Shown here: in pieces, positions 26,985 to 36,731 of the stretch
How the letters are laid out: each line of letters starts with the position of its first letter
How positions within the stretch are numbered: the stretch's first letter is position 1
Assembly: GCF_011065405.1 (NCBI RefSeq)
Contig: NZ_CP047056.1
Coordinates: 368,747 to 432,746, forward strand
Source: Succinivibrio dextrinosolvens
GTDB taxonomy: Bacteria; Pseudomonadota; Gammaproteobacteria; Enterobacterales; Succinivibrionaceae
Length of the DNA stretch: 64,000 nt
Direction: 5' to 3'
The notes under the pieces: model-generated
Told to the model about the DNA's origin: nothing
Database searches by the model: none
The model's input: the letters and a program-made list of their open reading frames with translations, nothing else
Program-made: the position numbers and the translations under genes

Positions 26985-28016
26985 TTAAATGTTATTAACG
27001 ATATTTTTAATAACAGCAGGACCTCTATAAATCAGAGAAGAATATATCTGAAGCAATGTTGCCCCATCGCTTAAACGCTCTCTTGCATTGACTGCATTTG
27101 AGATTCCACCTACTCCGATAATAGGGATCTTCTTATCAATGATTTTAGCTGCTCTTTTTAGAGTCTCTGAACTTATATTTCTCAGAGGTTCTCCGGAAAG
27201 ACCTCCCCATTCCTGAGCATGCTCCATGCCACTGATAATATCTCGTCTTGTAGTTGTGTTGGTACAGGTTAAACCATCAATCTCAAGATCAAGACAAACA
27301 GAGCAAAGATTCTCTAAATCCTCATCAGATAAATCAGGAGAAAACTTGACTACCAAAGGAACATATCGCCCAGAAGTTGCACTTATATTTTTCTGCTCTG
27401 CCTTGATTGGCTTTAACAGATTGTAAAGAGGCTCTTTAGCCTGAAGCGTTGTAAGTCCTGGGGTATTTGGACAGGAAACATTAACAGCAATGTAATCTGC
27501 AAAAGGATAAACCTTACGAAGACAGAAAAGATAATCATCAACAGCATTATCAAGGGGAGTTGTCTCGTTCTTACCTATACTGATACCTAAGATACCCTCA
27601 TAGGTGCGTTTTTTCAGGTTCTCTACAAGATTATCAACGCCCTTATTGTTAAAGCCCATACGGTTGATTATGCCCTGAGCACTTGGGATTCTGAACATTC
27701 TTGGCTTTGGATTACCGTCCTGAGCCTTAGGAGTGACTGTTCCAACCTCAATATGACCAAAACCTAAGGCTCCAAAGAAATCCACAGCCTCGGCATTTTT
27801 ATCAAGACCGGCGGCAAGTCCTAAAGGATTTTTAAACTCTAGTCCCATTGCCTTGACAGGACGAAACTCGATATTCTGAGAAAATAAAGGTAGCAGTGTC
27901 TTACTAGAACAGGCCTTAGCTCCTTTTATAATTAAATCATGAGCAGTCTCAGGCTCGAGCATAAACAGAAATGGACGAACCAAAGTCGGATAGAGACTGT
28001 ATGGAATAAACTGCAT
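26985..28016 (-). CDS. pyrD: Dihydroorotate dehydrogenase, class 2 architecture
   Basis: PyrD oxidises dihydroorotate to orotate in pyrimidine synthesis. The 343-residue protein has the N-terminal extension of membrane-associated, quinone-using class 2 enzymes (LVRPFLFMLEPETAHDL), then GLAAGLDKNAEAVDFF, RMGFNNKG and IGVGGI. The catalytic-base region reads VNVSCPNTPGL, so position 182 is Cys (codon TGT), where class 2 enzymes such as E. coli have the catalytic Ser (S-S-P-N-T). Class 1 enzymes use Cys there. It is the last gene of a minus-strand group with the DUF2835 and pepN genes. Confidence 0.93.
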   Translation of the reverse strand: MQFIPYSLYPTLVRPFLFMLEPETAHDLIIKGAKACSSKTLLPLFSQNIEFRPVKAMGLEFKNPLGLAAGLDKNAEAVDFFGALGFGHIEVGTVTPKAQDGNPKPRMFRIPSAQGIINRMGFNNKGVDNLVENLKKRTYEGILGISIGKNETTPLDNAVDDYLFCLRKVYPFADYIAVNVSCPNTPGLTTLQAKEPLYNLLKPIKAEQKNISATSGRYVPLVVKFSPDLSDEDLENLCSVCLDLEIDGLTCTNTTTRRDIISGMEHAQEWGGLSGEPLRNISSETLKRAAKIIDKKIPIIGVGGISNAVNARERLSDGATLLQIYSSLIYRGPAVIKNIVNNI

Positions 28017-28030
28017 AAAAAAATCCTTAA

Positions 28031-28261
28031 TTATTCGATCTGAATCAGCTTAACAAACTTGTTTGAGCTGGTGGTAACCAATTCAAAAATGCCGTGAATA
28101 CCGTCCTCGGTTGTAAATTTCTTAAGATGATTGGCATCAATATCAATTACCAGCCCCTCAAAAGTACGGACTCTAACCCTCTGAAAGGCACCTTTGTAAA
28201 GTGATAGCAAAGTCTGTTTACTCATGGATAGAGAGAAACGATAGCGATTTTCTCCAAACAT
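28031..28261 (-). CDS. DUF2835 family protein
   Basis: A 76-residue soluble protein. The opening YRFSLSMSKQTLLSLYKGAFQRV and the late FTTEDGIHGIFELVTTSSNKFVKLIQI follow the DUF2835 pattern seen in many gammaproteobacteria. Function unknown. It sits 4 bases after pepN and 14 bases before pyrD, so is probably in one transcript with both. Confidence 0.78.
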   Translation of the reverse strand: MFGENRYRFSLSMSKQTLLSLYKGAFQRVRVRTFEGLVIDIDANHLKKFTTEDGIHGIFELVTTSSNKFVKLIQIE

Positions 28262-28265
28262 AGCT

Positions 28266-30902
28266 CTACTCCTTTAAGGCAGTGCTTACTTTCTCATAAA
28301 TAGAACGTGACAATTTAGGCATCTGCATCAGCGAATTAAGATTATTTAATATCATTCCCTGACGTTTTTCATCGAGTCTTCTGAAGCTTAACAGCGGAGT
28401 CAGAATACGAGCTGCAACACTAGGATTAATATCGTTTAACGCACTAATCTGCTTGCACAGAAGATCATATCCTTCACCTGAAATATCGTTTAAAGCCACA
28501 GGATTAGATAAAGCCAAAGCACCAGCCAGAGCTCTTACTCTGTTAGGATTTTTACCGTCATAGCTAGGATGTGATAGAAGTTTCTTAACATTATCGATTG
28601 CACTCTTGTTAGGAACTGTTGCCTGAACTCTGAAGAAATTATCAAATACTAAAGCATCCTTTGACCAGTCTTTTTCAAAAGACTTCAGAATCTCTGTTTT
28701 ACACTCGAGATCAAGATGAACCGCATCAGTCATGGCTTGAAGCTTATCAGTCATGTTCTTTGAACTGTTATAATGGTTCAGAACAATATCTGAAGCATCT
28801 TTCTTCTTATCCATTGCACACTTAGCTACGGCAATCATATGTAAAGCAGAGTTGTTAATAGCTCTTCTTCCCATGTCTGCAACGCTGTAGTTTGCGCTTA
28901 AAGCTCTGATCTTTCCATAAAGCTCAACAAACTCATTAACAAGTGAAACTGCAACCTTTGTTTCAAGAGCATCATGTGCATATTTAATCGCATCAATGTT
29001 GATTTTATCAAAGGTTTCCATCAAATTAGCAATACTCTGAATCTTTAGAGTCTCATTTATCAGAATCAGATCACTTTGAGAATCAACACTATCTAAAATA
29101 GCCTTGTAGGAAGCAATCAGTTCAGCAGGATCCTTTAAAACACTCTGTGCAGCCGCAATCTCAAGATTGTCATGAATATAACGGTTCTGCATAGTCGTTG
29201 CGCAGTCAACCTTAATAAAAGCATCATCACAGAAAGACAACATATGCTGCAGCTGCTCAATTGTATAAGGAGCATCAAGTTTAACAGGGGCAGAAAAATC
29301 ACGAAGAATAACAGGTAAAGTATCCCTATCCAGAGTGAAGCGGTATTCCTGCTCATTCTCATTCAGAATTATATAGCCGTCGGATGAAAGCTCAGCAGGA
29401 TGAACATCATGACCTTCCTTGTCTAAGAAGCTCATTCTGATTGGCATATAGAAAGGCTCTTTAACCTGCTGATCACGAGTTGGATTAGTATGTTGAGAAA
29501 GCTTCAGTACCAGATTCTTATTCTCTTCATCATAAGTCCAGGAAGCCTTTACGTGAGGAGTACCAGCTTGAGTGTACCATCTTCTGAACTGAGACAGATC
29601 AACTCCTGCGCTTTCTTCAAAACAGCAAAGGAAATCCTCAATGGTTACCGCCTGTCCGTCATACTTATGCAGATAGTCATTAAGAGCCTTTTTAAATCTG
29701 CTCTCGCCAATCAGGGTATGGATCATGCGGATAATTTCAGCGCCCTTATCGTAAATGGTTACTGTATAGAAATTATTCATCTCCATAACCTCTTCTGGTC
29801 TTACTGGATGAGCCATTGGAGAGGCATCTTCAGCAAACTGAGGTCCGCGGATTACATTAATTGCATGCAGTCTGGTTAATGCTCGATTAGCAACATCTGA
29901 TGAAAATTCCTGATCACGGAAAACTGTCAGACTTTCCTTCAGTGAAAGCTGGAACCAGTCTCTTAGAGTAACTCTATCACCAGTATAGTTATGGAAATAT
30001 TCATGCCCTATTACACTTTGAACATTGTAGAAAGCGGTATCAGTTGCACAGGTAGGATCAACCATTACATAAACAGAGTTGAACACATTAAGACCTTTGT
30101 TCTCCATGGCACCGAAATTGAAGAAATCAACAGCAACCACCTTGAAATTATCCAGATCAAACTCAAGCCCCCAGCGGCCCTCATCCCACTTCATGGAATC
30201 CTTGATAGACTGCATAGCCCAAAGACCACGTTCGTAGGCTCCTCTATCTACGTATAGTTCAAGATCAACCTTTCTACCTGACATTGTGGTGAAAGTGTCA
30301 GAAACGATATCAAAGGTTCCAGCAACAAGAGCAAACAGATAGCTTGGCTTTGGGAATGGATCTTCCCATATTGCATAAGGACGGTTCTTTTTAGTCCCCC
30401 TTTCAATCAGATTACCGTTTGAAAGTAGGACACCGCAGCCATATTCTGGACCGATAATGGTTACACGATATTTTGCAAGAACATCAGATCTGTCAAGTGA
30501 ATAAGTGATCCTGCGGAAGCCTTCTGGCTCACACTGCGTACAGAAAGTTCCGTTTGACTTGTATAAGCCCATTAAGGAAGAATTGGCAGATGGATTAATT
30601 TCATTCTCCAGTTCAACTGTGAATTCATCTGGAACAGAAGGGATCTCCACACCATTTTTTGTCTCTTTAAACTTATAGTTAATACCATCTACCTTCAGAT
30701 AGTTTAACTTAAGCTCTTCTCCATTTAAGATCAAAGGAGCTTTAGCATCAGACGTTAATCTTTTAAATCTGGTTACGTTCTTGACAATGGTTTTCGTGTC
30801 ATCAAGTGTAAAAGTAAGATCAATATCTGTTGCTGTAAAATTAGGAGCTTTGTAATCTGTTCTTTTCTGTGCCTTGTAGGTATTACGCTTTTCTGCTGTC
30901 AT
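28266..30902 (-). CDS. pepN: Aminopeptidase N
   Basis: PepN is a cytoplasmic M1 zinc aminopeptidase of broad specificity. The 878-residue protein (E. coli 870) has the substrate-binding motif FGAMENKGLNVFNS near residue 260 and the zinc motif VIGHEYFHNYTGDRV near residue 295 with the downstream ESLTVFRDQEF. The alpha-helical C-terminal domain is complete. In E. coli pepN also neighbours pyrD and zapC, so gene order is conserved. Confidence 0.96.
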   Translation of the reverse strand: MTAEKRNTYKAQKRTDYKAPNFTATDIDLTFTLDDTKTIVKNVTRFKRLTSDAKAPLILNGEELKLNYLKVDGINYKFKETKNGVEIPSVPDEFTVELENEINPSANSSLMGLYKSNGTFCTQCEPEGFRRITYSLDRSDVLAKYRVTIIGPEYGCGVLLSNGNLIERGTKKNRPYAIWEDPFPKPSYLFALVAGTFDIVSDTFTTMSGRKVDLELYVDRGAYERGLWAMQSIKDSMKWDEGRWGLEFDLDNFKVVAVDFFNFGAMENKGLNVFNSVYVMVDPTCATDTAFYNVQSVIGHEYFHNYTGDRVTLRDWFQLSLKESLTVFRDQEFSSDVANRALTRLHAINVIRGPQFAEDASPMAHPVRPEEVMEMNNFYTVTIYDKGAEIIRMIHTLIGESRFKKALNDYLHKYDGQAVTIEDFLCCFEESAGVDLSQFRRWYTQAGTPHVKASWTYDEENKNLVLKLSQHTNPTRDQQVKEPFYMPIRMSFLDKEGHDVHPAELSSDGYIILNENEQEYRFTLDRDTLPVILRDFSAPVKLDAPYTIEQLQHMLSFCDDAFIKVDCATTMQNRYIHDNLEIAAAQSVLKDPAELIASYKAILDSVDSQSDLILINETLKIQSIANLMETFDKINIDAIKYAHDALETKVAVSLVNEFVELYGKIRALSANYSVADMGRRAINNSALHMIAVAKCAMDKKKDASDIVLNHYNSSKNMTDKLQAMTDAVHLDLECKTEILKSFEKDWSKDALVFDNFFRVQATVPNKSAIDNVKKLLSHPSYDGKNPNRVRALAGALALSNPVALNDISGEGYDLLCKQISALNDINPSVAARILTPLLSFRRLDEKRQGMILNNLNSLMQMPKLSRSIYEKVSTALKE

Positions 30903-30925
30903 AAATCACCTTTTAAATATATGGA

Positions 30926-30950
30926 AAAGCCCAACATTCAGCTGGGCTTT
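30926..30950 (-). terminator. Terminator of prc
   Basis: AAAGCCCA (30926-30933) and TGGGCTTT (30943-30950) form a stem; a short T run follows on the minus strand. It lies between the prc stop and pepN start. Confidence 0.65.
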
Positions 30951-30959
30951 ATTTATTAT

Positions 30960-33011
30960 TTATTCTGCATCCTTACGCGCCACAATACTATGGACATCAG
31001 ATTTTTTCGTAATCATGTCAGCATAGTCTGAAGCGATGTTAACCGTCTCAAGAAGAATCGGATCATCATACTCAAAATCTGTTGGAAGATCCTTTACAGA
31101 TTTAACAGGATCTTTTCCCATAGCCTTGAGTCTGATATTTGTATTCTTAAGAGCAGTTTTCTCATCTTCATCAAAGAGCTTCTTGCGCTTATCGAAGTTT
31201 ACGGTAATAACCTTTCCTTCCTTAAGCTTGAAATAACGTTCCCTCTCGGATTTGATCACATTGAATACAGGATCTTTCTCGATTCTTGACTTATATTGTT
31301 CTGTTAATCTGTCAACAAATCTGCCAGGATCAGAGTAACGGGTATAATCAGCCTTTGAAATCTTATCCCACTTCAGAGCATTTGGCTCATTCTTTTCTCC
31401 AAGTTCAGTTACATCAATCATAGTTGGGAGAACTATATCAGGAGTTACACCGCGAAGCTGTGTTGAACCACCGTTGATTCTATAGAACTTGGCAATTGTA
31501 TAGTGAATAGAACCAAGATCCGAGCCGCTTAAATCATAAAGTCTGGTCAGAGGTCGACTCTGCTGAACTGTGCCCTTTCCGTATGAGGTATCTCCTACAA
31601 TCAGAGCTCTTCCATAATCCTGTAAAGCTGCAGCCATAATTTCGGAGCTTGATGCTGATAGACGATTAATCAGAACAACCAAAGGTCCATCGTAATCAAT
31701 ATTCTGATCATCATCCTCGTATGGAACCTCATTTGAGTTTACATCTCGAACAAGAACAACTGGGCCTGACTTGATAAACTGACCTGTGGTATATACTGCC
31801 TCTGGTAGCAGACCACCGCCATTGTTTCTCAGATCGATAATAATAGAATCTACATTCTGAGCTTTAAGCTTGTCTATTTCTCGTTTAACATTCAGATGAA
31901 GATCTGTGTAGAAACTAGAAATAGTAATTACACCGACTTTCTTGCCGTTGTATGAATTGTAAACCTTAGACTTAGCTTCCTTATCCTGAAGTCTAATCTT
32001 GTCTCTTACAATATCAACATTAAAGGTCTTAGTTGCTGCACCTTCTCCTCTTTCTATTTCCAGAGTAACCTTAGTGCCTTTCTTTCCTTTAATCTGTTTT
32101 ACAACTTCAGTAAGTCTCCAGCCGATAATATCCTCGAATTTACCGTTCTTCTGCTTAACACCGATAATCTTGTCTTTTGGCTTTAACTGCTTAGACTTTT
32201 CTGCAGGAGAACCTGGAAGAATCGACTCAATAACAGTATATTCATCTTCCTGAGATAAAACCGCACCGATACCCTCTAGGGACAGATTCATATCATCATT
32301 AAAATTCTCTGACTCTACTGGTCCAAAGTAATTGGTATGAGGGTCAATTGCGGTCGCAAAGGCATTCTCAAATACAGAGAAAACATCCTCTGAGGTTATT
32401 TGGGATAATCTTCTCATAGAAGCGATATAACGATTTCTAATACGTTTTGTTGCTTCTTTAGGAGTTTTGCCGTTTAACAGCTGTATTTCGTATTCATTCT
32501 TAAGCTCCTTAAGCCACAGATTCTTAAGTTCCTCTTCTGTAGCGGCATACGGAGCCTTGGTTCGGTCAAGTTCAATAGAATCATCCTTTTTAAGATCAAG
32601 AGGAGAATCTAAAAGACCAATTAAATAGCTGTATTTCTCGTAACGCTTTTTTATATTTTTATTATAAAGATCATATGGATAATTCAGATAGCATTTATCC
32701 AGACTGTTTATAATACCCTTGGTATTAGCATAGATAAGATCTACTTCACCTTGAGTATACAGGGAATGAGTATAATCCAGATATGACATAAGTCTGTCAA
32801 TCACATTGGTTGCAAACTTGTCATCCACATTGACAATCTTATAGTGAGCTCTGGTAAAGAAATTGTAGATTCTTGAGCAGGCTGTATCATGCCTTGGTTC
32901 TGGCAATAGAACTGGCATCTGATCTGCTGTTGGAATGGTAAGCTTTGCTTCACAGACACCTAAACCACCGGCAAACATACAGGCCAGTGCTATTTTTGCT
33001 AATTTATTCAC
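30960..33011 (-). CDS. prc: Carboxy-terminal processing (tail-specific) protease
   Basis: Prc (Tsp) is a periplasmic PDZ protease that trims and degrades envelope proteins, including PBP3 and the endopeptidase MepS. The 683-residue protein (E. coli 682) has a signal peptide (LACMFAGGLGVCEA), a PDZ domain around residues 235-320 (LEGIGAVL...ILPGSPAEKSKQLKPKDKI), and the Ser-Lys dyad in SASSSEIMAAALQDYG and TSYGKGTVQQ. It follows proQ by 14 bases; proQ-prc order is conserved in gammaproteobacteria. Confidence 0.96.
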   Translation of the reverse strand: MNKLAKIALACMFAGGLGVCEAKLTIPTADQMPVLLPEPRHDTACSRIYNFFTRAHYKIVNVDDKFATNVIDRLMSYLDYTHSLYTQGEVDLIYANTKGIINSLDKCYLNYPYDLYNKNIKKRYEKYSYLIGLLDSPLDLKKDDSIELDRTKAPYAATEEELKNLWLKELKNEYEIQLLNGKTPKEATKRIRNRYIASMRRLSQITSEDVFSVFENAFATAIDPHTNYFGPVESENFNDDMNLSLEGIGAVLSQEDEYTVIESILPGSPAEKSKQLKPKDKIIGVKQKNGKFEDIIGWRLTEVVKQIKGKKGTKVTLEIERGEGAATKTFNVDIVRDKIRLQDKEAKSKVYNSYNGKKVGVITISSFYTDLHLNVKREIDKLKAQNVDSIIIDLRNNGGGLLPEAVYTTGQFIKSGPVVLVRDVNSNEVPYEDDDQNIDYDGPLVVLINRLSASSSEIMAAALQDYGRALIVGDTSYGKGTVQQSRPLTRLYDLSGSDLGSIHYTIAKFYRINGGSTQLRGVTPDIVLPTMIDVTELGEKNEPNALKWDKISKADYTRYSDPGRFVDRLTEQYKSRIEKDPVFNVIKSERERYFKLKEGKVITVNFDKRKKLFDEDEKTALKNTNIRLKAMGKDPVKSVKDLPTDFEYDDPILLETVNIASDYADMITKKSDVHSIVARKDAE

Positions 33012-33025
33012 TTTAAGTTAGTGCC

Positions 33026-33709
33026 TTACTTTGCCTTTTTTGGAAGTAATACCCTATCTAATGGAAGATTTACGGTAAGACCTGATTTCAGGGTAACGTA
33101 AACAGTATCCTTAACTGCATCCTGAGCTACAACGCCCTTTACAAAATGCTGTTCAGAACTTAAAACAATAACTTCAGTTCCGTTCTTTAAAGACTCTGCT
33201 GTGGCCTTATCTCCTTCAACCTTAAATGTTTTCTTAGTTCCCTTAGGACCATTCTTCTTAAAGAACTTCTTTGGTGAATTCTGTTTCTTAGCAGGCTTTG
33301 TGGCTTTGCGCTTCTGATTGATTTCCTTAATTTTTTCGGAAGCATACTGAGCATGCTCAGCATTAACGGTATCACCGCATTCGTTACCGTCAAGATCAAT
33401 TCTTGCAGCACCTTCCTTTACAGAATAAAGGTACTTAAGACGTGAAGTATATAGGCGTAGCGCTGCACGCACCTTTGATACAGAAAGACCTTCAATTCCA
33501 GAAATTCTTTCCTTAAGCTCATCAAAGATACCAATCTTTAAAGGCTTGCAGTCACCTTCCTTTACAAATGCCTTTGGAAAAGACTTATATAGAAGCTCCA
33601 ATGACTCTTTTACATGTTCAAAATGAGAACCAGTCTCTGTATTCTTCTCTACGGCTGATTCTTTAGCATCTTCTACAGGCTGCTGTAGTGCGTTTTCCTG
33701 GGTTTCCAC
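33026..33709 (-). CDS. proQ: RNA chaperone ProQ
   Basis: ProQ is a FinO-domain RNA-binding protein that stabilises mRNAs and sRNAs and affects osmotic regulation. The FinO domain spans about residues 30-130 (LYKSFPKAFVKEGDCKPLKIGIFDEL, VRAALRLYTSRLKYL, GAARIDLDGN), a basic Lys-rich linker follows, and the C-terminal SH3-like part ends VTLKSGLTVNLPLDRVLL. An insertion sequence lies 121 bases upstream of the start, so the native promoter may have been displaced. Confidence 0.93.
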   Translation of the reverse strand: METQENALQQPVEDAKESAVEKNTETGSHFEHVKESLELLYKSFPKAFVKEGDCKPLKIGIFDELKERISGIEGLSVSKVRAALRLYTSRLKYLYSVKEGAARIDLDGNECGDTVNAEHAQYASEKIKEINQKRKATKPAKKQNSPKKFFKKNGPKGTKKTFKVEGDKATAESLKNGTEVIVLSSEQHFVKGVVAQDAVKDTVYVTLKSGLTVNLPLDRVLLPKKAK

Positions 33710-33824
33710 AAGAAACTCCTTTTATAGTTATTAAAATGTAATGCAATGCTTTATTTTAATTGAGATTATAGAATTTGTGAATTGAAAAATACATAAAATA
33801 GAGCTAATTCAACAATTTTTTATA

Positions 33825-33830
33825 CACTAC
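33825..33830. repeat. CACTAC, possible target duplication (left)
   Basis: CACTAC directly outside the left end of the second IS; the same six bases sit outside the right end at 35855-35860. Confidence 0.5.
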
Positions 33831-35854
33831 CAGACATTGGTCAGTAAAATTTTTGAATAAAACTTTAGTAGTAACTGTTTGATTTCAGATCACTTTCTAC
33901 TAATTTATGGACATCATAAAATTATATATTTAATTTTCAACGACTTTTTGCTTATTTTGCGATTAAAGGATCAAAACGATCGGTAGTAATTTCATCAGCG
34001 TGACTTAAGGATCACCAGATCACATAAAGGCTTTTAATTTTTCATCAGATGCCTTATAAAGCTTGGGTACAAAAGAATATAAGGCAGAGGAATATGGCAT
34101 CGCTTGATGATTTTGATGATGACAACGAACAGGTAACTGCTGAGCTTGGGAATCTGGGATTAACAGCAGCAGGATTTGATTATTTCAACCTTGATGAGCC
34201 TATTGAGTTCTGCATAGGAAAGATAGGTTCCCATGTTAAGTTTAAGAGCTCTGAAATAGTAAAGCTTTTATGCTGTCAGGTCCTGAATGTACCATATCAG
34301 TCACTGTATGGAACGCAGGAGTTTTACCGAAACAGACCATTACAGGCTCTGATAAATCGTAAAGATGTTACCTTTGAGCAGCTGGATAGAAATGTTCTCT
34401 CAAGAACTCTGGATGCCATTGCGGAATTTGGACCAGAGAGGCTGTTTTTAAGATGCTCTGCAAAGGTAGCAGAGAAACTAGGGCTCAAGGTAGAGAGTGT
34501 CCACCTGGACAGTACCAGCTTCCACTATTCAGGAGAACCAAGAATAGAAGATGGATGCAATATTGTTCTGGACCAGGGATACAGTAGAGATAATCATCCT
34601 GAGCTGGGACAGATAAATGAGCTGATGCTCTGTGATGAGCTGAGTAAGCTGCCAATATTTGAAAACTGTGTCAGTGGACATGTCCATGATAAGACCAGTT
34701 TCAGAAAAGTCATTACCGACTATTGGGACAGCATAAAGGCACAGTTTAAGGATTTGCGTTATCTTACAGGAGACAGTGCCTTATGTACTTCTCCTATAGC
34801 TAAGGAAGCAAAGGCACATGGCATAAAAATGGTAACCCGTATTCCTGATAAGAATAACGAGGCTACAGCCTGCAGAGAGATGTTGAAAGCTCATCCGGAA
34901 CAGCTGGTTCCTGTAGATAAGAACAATCCTGAAGGTACTAAAGCCATGTGGTGTGGTGAAGGTAAACTTGGAGATGAAACCGTAAAGAAACTACTGGTGC
35001 AGAATGAGTTACTGTACTCCACCAAGAAGAGGACCATTACCAAAAGAGCAGAAAAGGAGCTTGATAAGGTAAATTCTCAGCTGAAGAAACTCTGGACTCA
35101 GCCATGCAAATGTAAGGCTGATGCAGAACAGGAATTAAAGAAAATCACGGCTAAGCTTAAGCTTGTAAAGCTTACTGATGCAGGTATTGGCTATGAGGAA
35201 GTACAGAAATACACTCATAAAGGCAGACACGGTAAGGATGAGCAAAAGGTAACGGTAGCGGTTAAGGTTAGAGCTGAAGTTGAGCTTGATGATACCGCCA
35301 TAGAGCAGAAGATAAAAGAGGATACCTATTACGTCATCTGCACCAATGATGTTGAAAGAAACTGGACTATGGCAGAGCTCATAGGTGTATATAAGAAGCA
35401 GTCTGTAGTAGAGCGTAACTGGAGATGTCTCAAAGATAAGAAACTGCTTATCAACGCAATCTATCTGGAGATTCCATCAAGAATAAATGCTCTGATGTGG
35501 ATTATGACCACTGCTCTTTTGATATATACCGCAACAGAATACCTGATGCGAAAGAAGATGCAGGAGCAGAAGCTCACTATACCATCTCCTGACCATAAGG
35601 TTCAGCTTGAAAAGCCAAGCCTTATGAGACTGTATCAGTATATAGGCAACAGTGGAATCGTCCTTCAGTGCAACCGAAGTTCAGGAAAAGTATCTGTACT
35701 TGGACTTCCGACTGAAGTAAAACTGGTCCTGGTAGCTATGGGAGATGAATGGTGCCGGTATTACCTTAAGTCGTATTACCAGGACAAAGCGTTTTAACTT
35801 GTTGATTAACTGAATAATGATATTTTATTCGAAAATTTTACCGATCAATGCGAG
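33831..35854 (+). mobile_element. DUF4277-type IS (IS1634-like group), complete
   Basis: A 2,024-bp element. The inverted termini match over about 30 bases: CATTGGTCAGTAAAATTTTT at the left (33835 on) and CATTGATCGGTAAAATTTTC read inward from 35850 on the right. Six-base CACTAC repeats flank the ends if four poorly paired bases are included on each side. The transposase differs from that of the IS at 22-24 kb, so these are two unrelated insertions. Confidence 0.78.
34094..35797 (+). CDS. IS1634-like transposase with N-terminal DUF4277
   Basis: The N-terminal 100 residues (LGLTAAGFDYFNLDEPIEF..., with SSEIVKLLCCQVLN) fit DUF4277. The catalytic core follows: ESVHLDSTSFHYSG (D), LRYLTGDSALCTSP (D) and KQSVVERNWRCLKDK (E). 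The frame is complete, so it may be active. I start at the ATG at 34094, which has GAGG close upstream; the in-frame ATG at 34049 adds 15 residues without a ribosome site and remains possible. Confidence 0.88.
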   Translation: MASLDDFDDDNEQVTAELGNLGLTAAGFDYFNLDEPIEFCIGKIGSHVKFKSSEIVKLLCCQVLNVPYQSLYGTQEFYRNRPLQALINRKDVTFEQLDRNVLSRTLDAIAEFGPERLFLRCSAKVAEKLGLKVESVHLDSTSFHYSGEPRIEDGCNIVLDQGYSRDNHPELGQINELMLCDELSKLPIFENCVSGHVHDKTSFRKVITDYWDSIKAQFKDLRYLTGDSALCTSPIAKEAKAHGIKMVTRIPDKNNEATACREMLKAHPEQLVPVDKNNPEGTKAMWCGEGKLGDETVKKLLVQNELLYSTKKRTITKRAEKELDKVNSQLKKLWTQPCKCKADAEQELKKITAKLKLVKLTDAGIGYEEVQKYTHKGRHGKDEQKVTVAVKVRAEVELDDTAIEQKIKEDTYYVICTNDVERNWTMAELIGVYKKQSVVERNWRCLKDKKLLINAIYLEIPSRINALMWIMTTALLIYTATEYLMRKKMQEQKLTIPSPDHKVQLEKPSLMRLYQYIGNSGIVLQCNRSSGKVSVLGLPTEVKLVLVAMGDEWCRYYLKSYYQDKAF

Positions 35855-35860
35855 CACTAC
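35855..35860. repeat. CACTAC, possible target duplication (right)
   Basis: Matches 33825-33830; see the IS entry. Confidence 0.5.
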
Positions 35861-35993
35861 GATACTCTATCACACAAAACTTTGAAAAAAATTTGCGCTA
35901 TGAAAATTTAAATATACAAAGATTAAAATCTACACCTATTAATTTGGTAAAATTTCAAAGATATACGATTACAAATTAGGAGATATACGTAAA

Positions 35994-36641
35994 ATGTCAA
36001 TGCCAGAGCGCTACCATCCAGAGTGTCCTCCAGATGCACACAAGGTTATTAGACCCCCAGAGAAGGAAGTATTTGCAACCTTATGTGTATATGTACCGGA
36101 TAATGAGGAGGCAAACGGCATGGATAATGTTACCGACATTCTATCCATGATGAATAAAAAGCCTCTTATCCTCTGTTCAGAAAAAATGAAGGAGCTTATT
36201 CTCAAGAGCTCAGAGCAGGCAGAAATCAAACCAGAATTTATTCGTATACATGATGATCAGTCAAAGGCATCAATTGCCTATACAGACGGAGCAGTCGGAC
36301 CATCACTGGATTTCTATAACATCGCCGAAAACGGAGAGCTTGCAAAGGATTTTCTACAGTTACTGCAGAAGAAATGCCTGATCTGTCTGGATACCTTATC
36401 CATGTTTATTCTAAGATCAATCTCTACTGTATATCCATGGGATGAACTTCTGGCAAATCAGTTCCTAGGACAGTACACAGCTGCATTAAAAGATTTAACA
36501 GAGTCAGATATCAAGCTTCTGACTGATGTAAGATACGGCAGATTTGATGCTCTTAAGGTTGAAGAAGAAAGTAAAACAGCCTACAAGTTTCTGCGTCTTG
36601 AAAGAAAACTGTTCCTGCAGTACCCAACCGAAGACGATTAA
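35994..36641 (+). CDS. Unknown cytoplasmic protein
   Basis: A 215-residue soluble protein with no signal peptide or membrane segment and no family I recognise. It is rich in acidic residues and has three cysteines in the centre (ILCSEK, KKCLICLDT). The start is well supported by TAGGAG upstream, and a good terminator follows, so it is very likely a real single-gene unit. It lies 133 bases downstream of the second IS. Confidence 0.75.
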   Translation: MSMPERYHPECPPDAHKVIRPPEKEVFATLCVYVPDNEEANGMDNVTDILSMMNKKPLILCSEKMKELILKSSEQAEIKPEFIRIHDDQSKASIAYTDGAVGPSLDFYNIAENGELAKDFLQLLQKKCLICLDTLSMFILRSISTVYPWDELLANQFLGQYTAALKDLTESDIKLLTDVRYGRFDALKVEEESKTAYKFLRLERKLFLQYPTEDD

Positions 36642-36652
36642 AATATCTAACC

Positions 36653-36682
36653 AAAAGCATAGGTCAGACCTATGCTTTTTTT
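36653..36682. terminator. Terminator between convergent genes
   Basis: AAAAGCATAGGT (36653-36664) and ACCTATGCTTTT (36668-36679) form a near-perfect stem with a three-base loop and a T run. It can serve the plus-strand unknown gene and, through its A run, nudC. Confidence 0.9.
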
Positions 36683-36731
36683 CTTATTTACTCCTTCTTA
36701 AAAGCAGATCTAATTTTCTGAAATCATTTTA

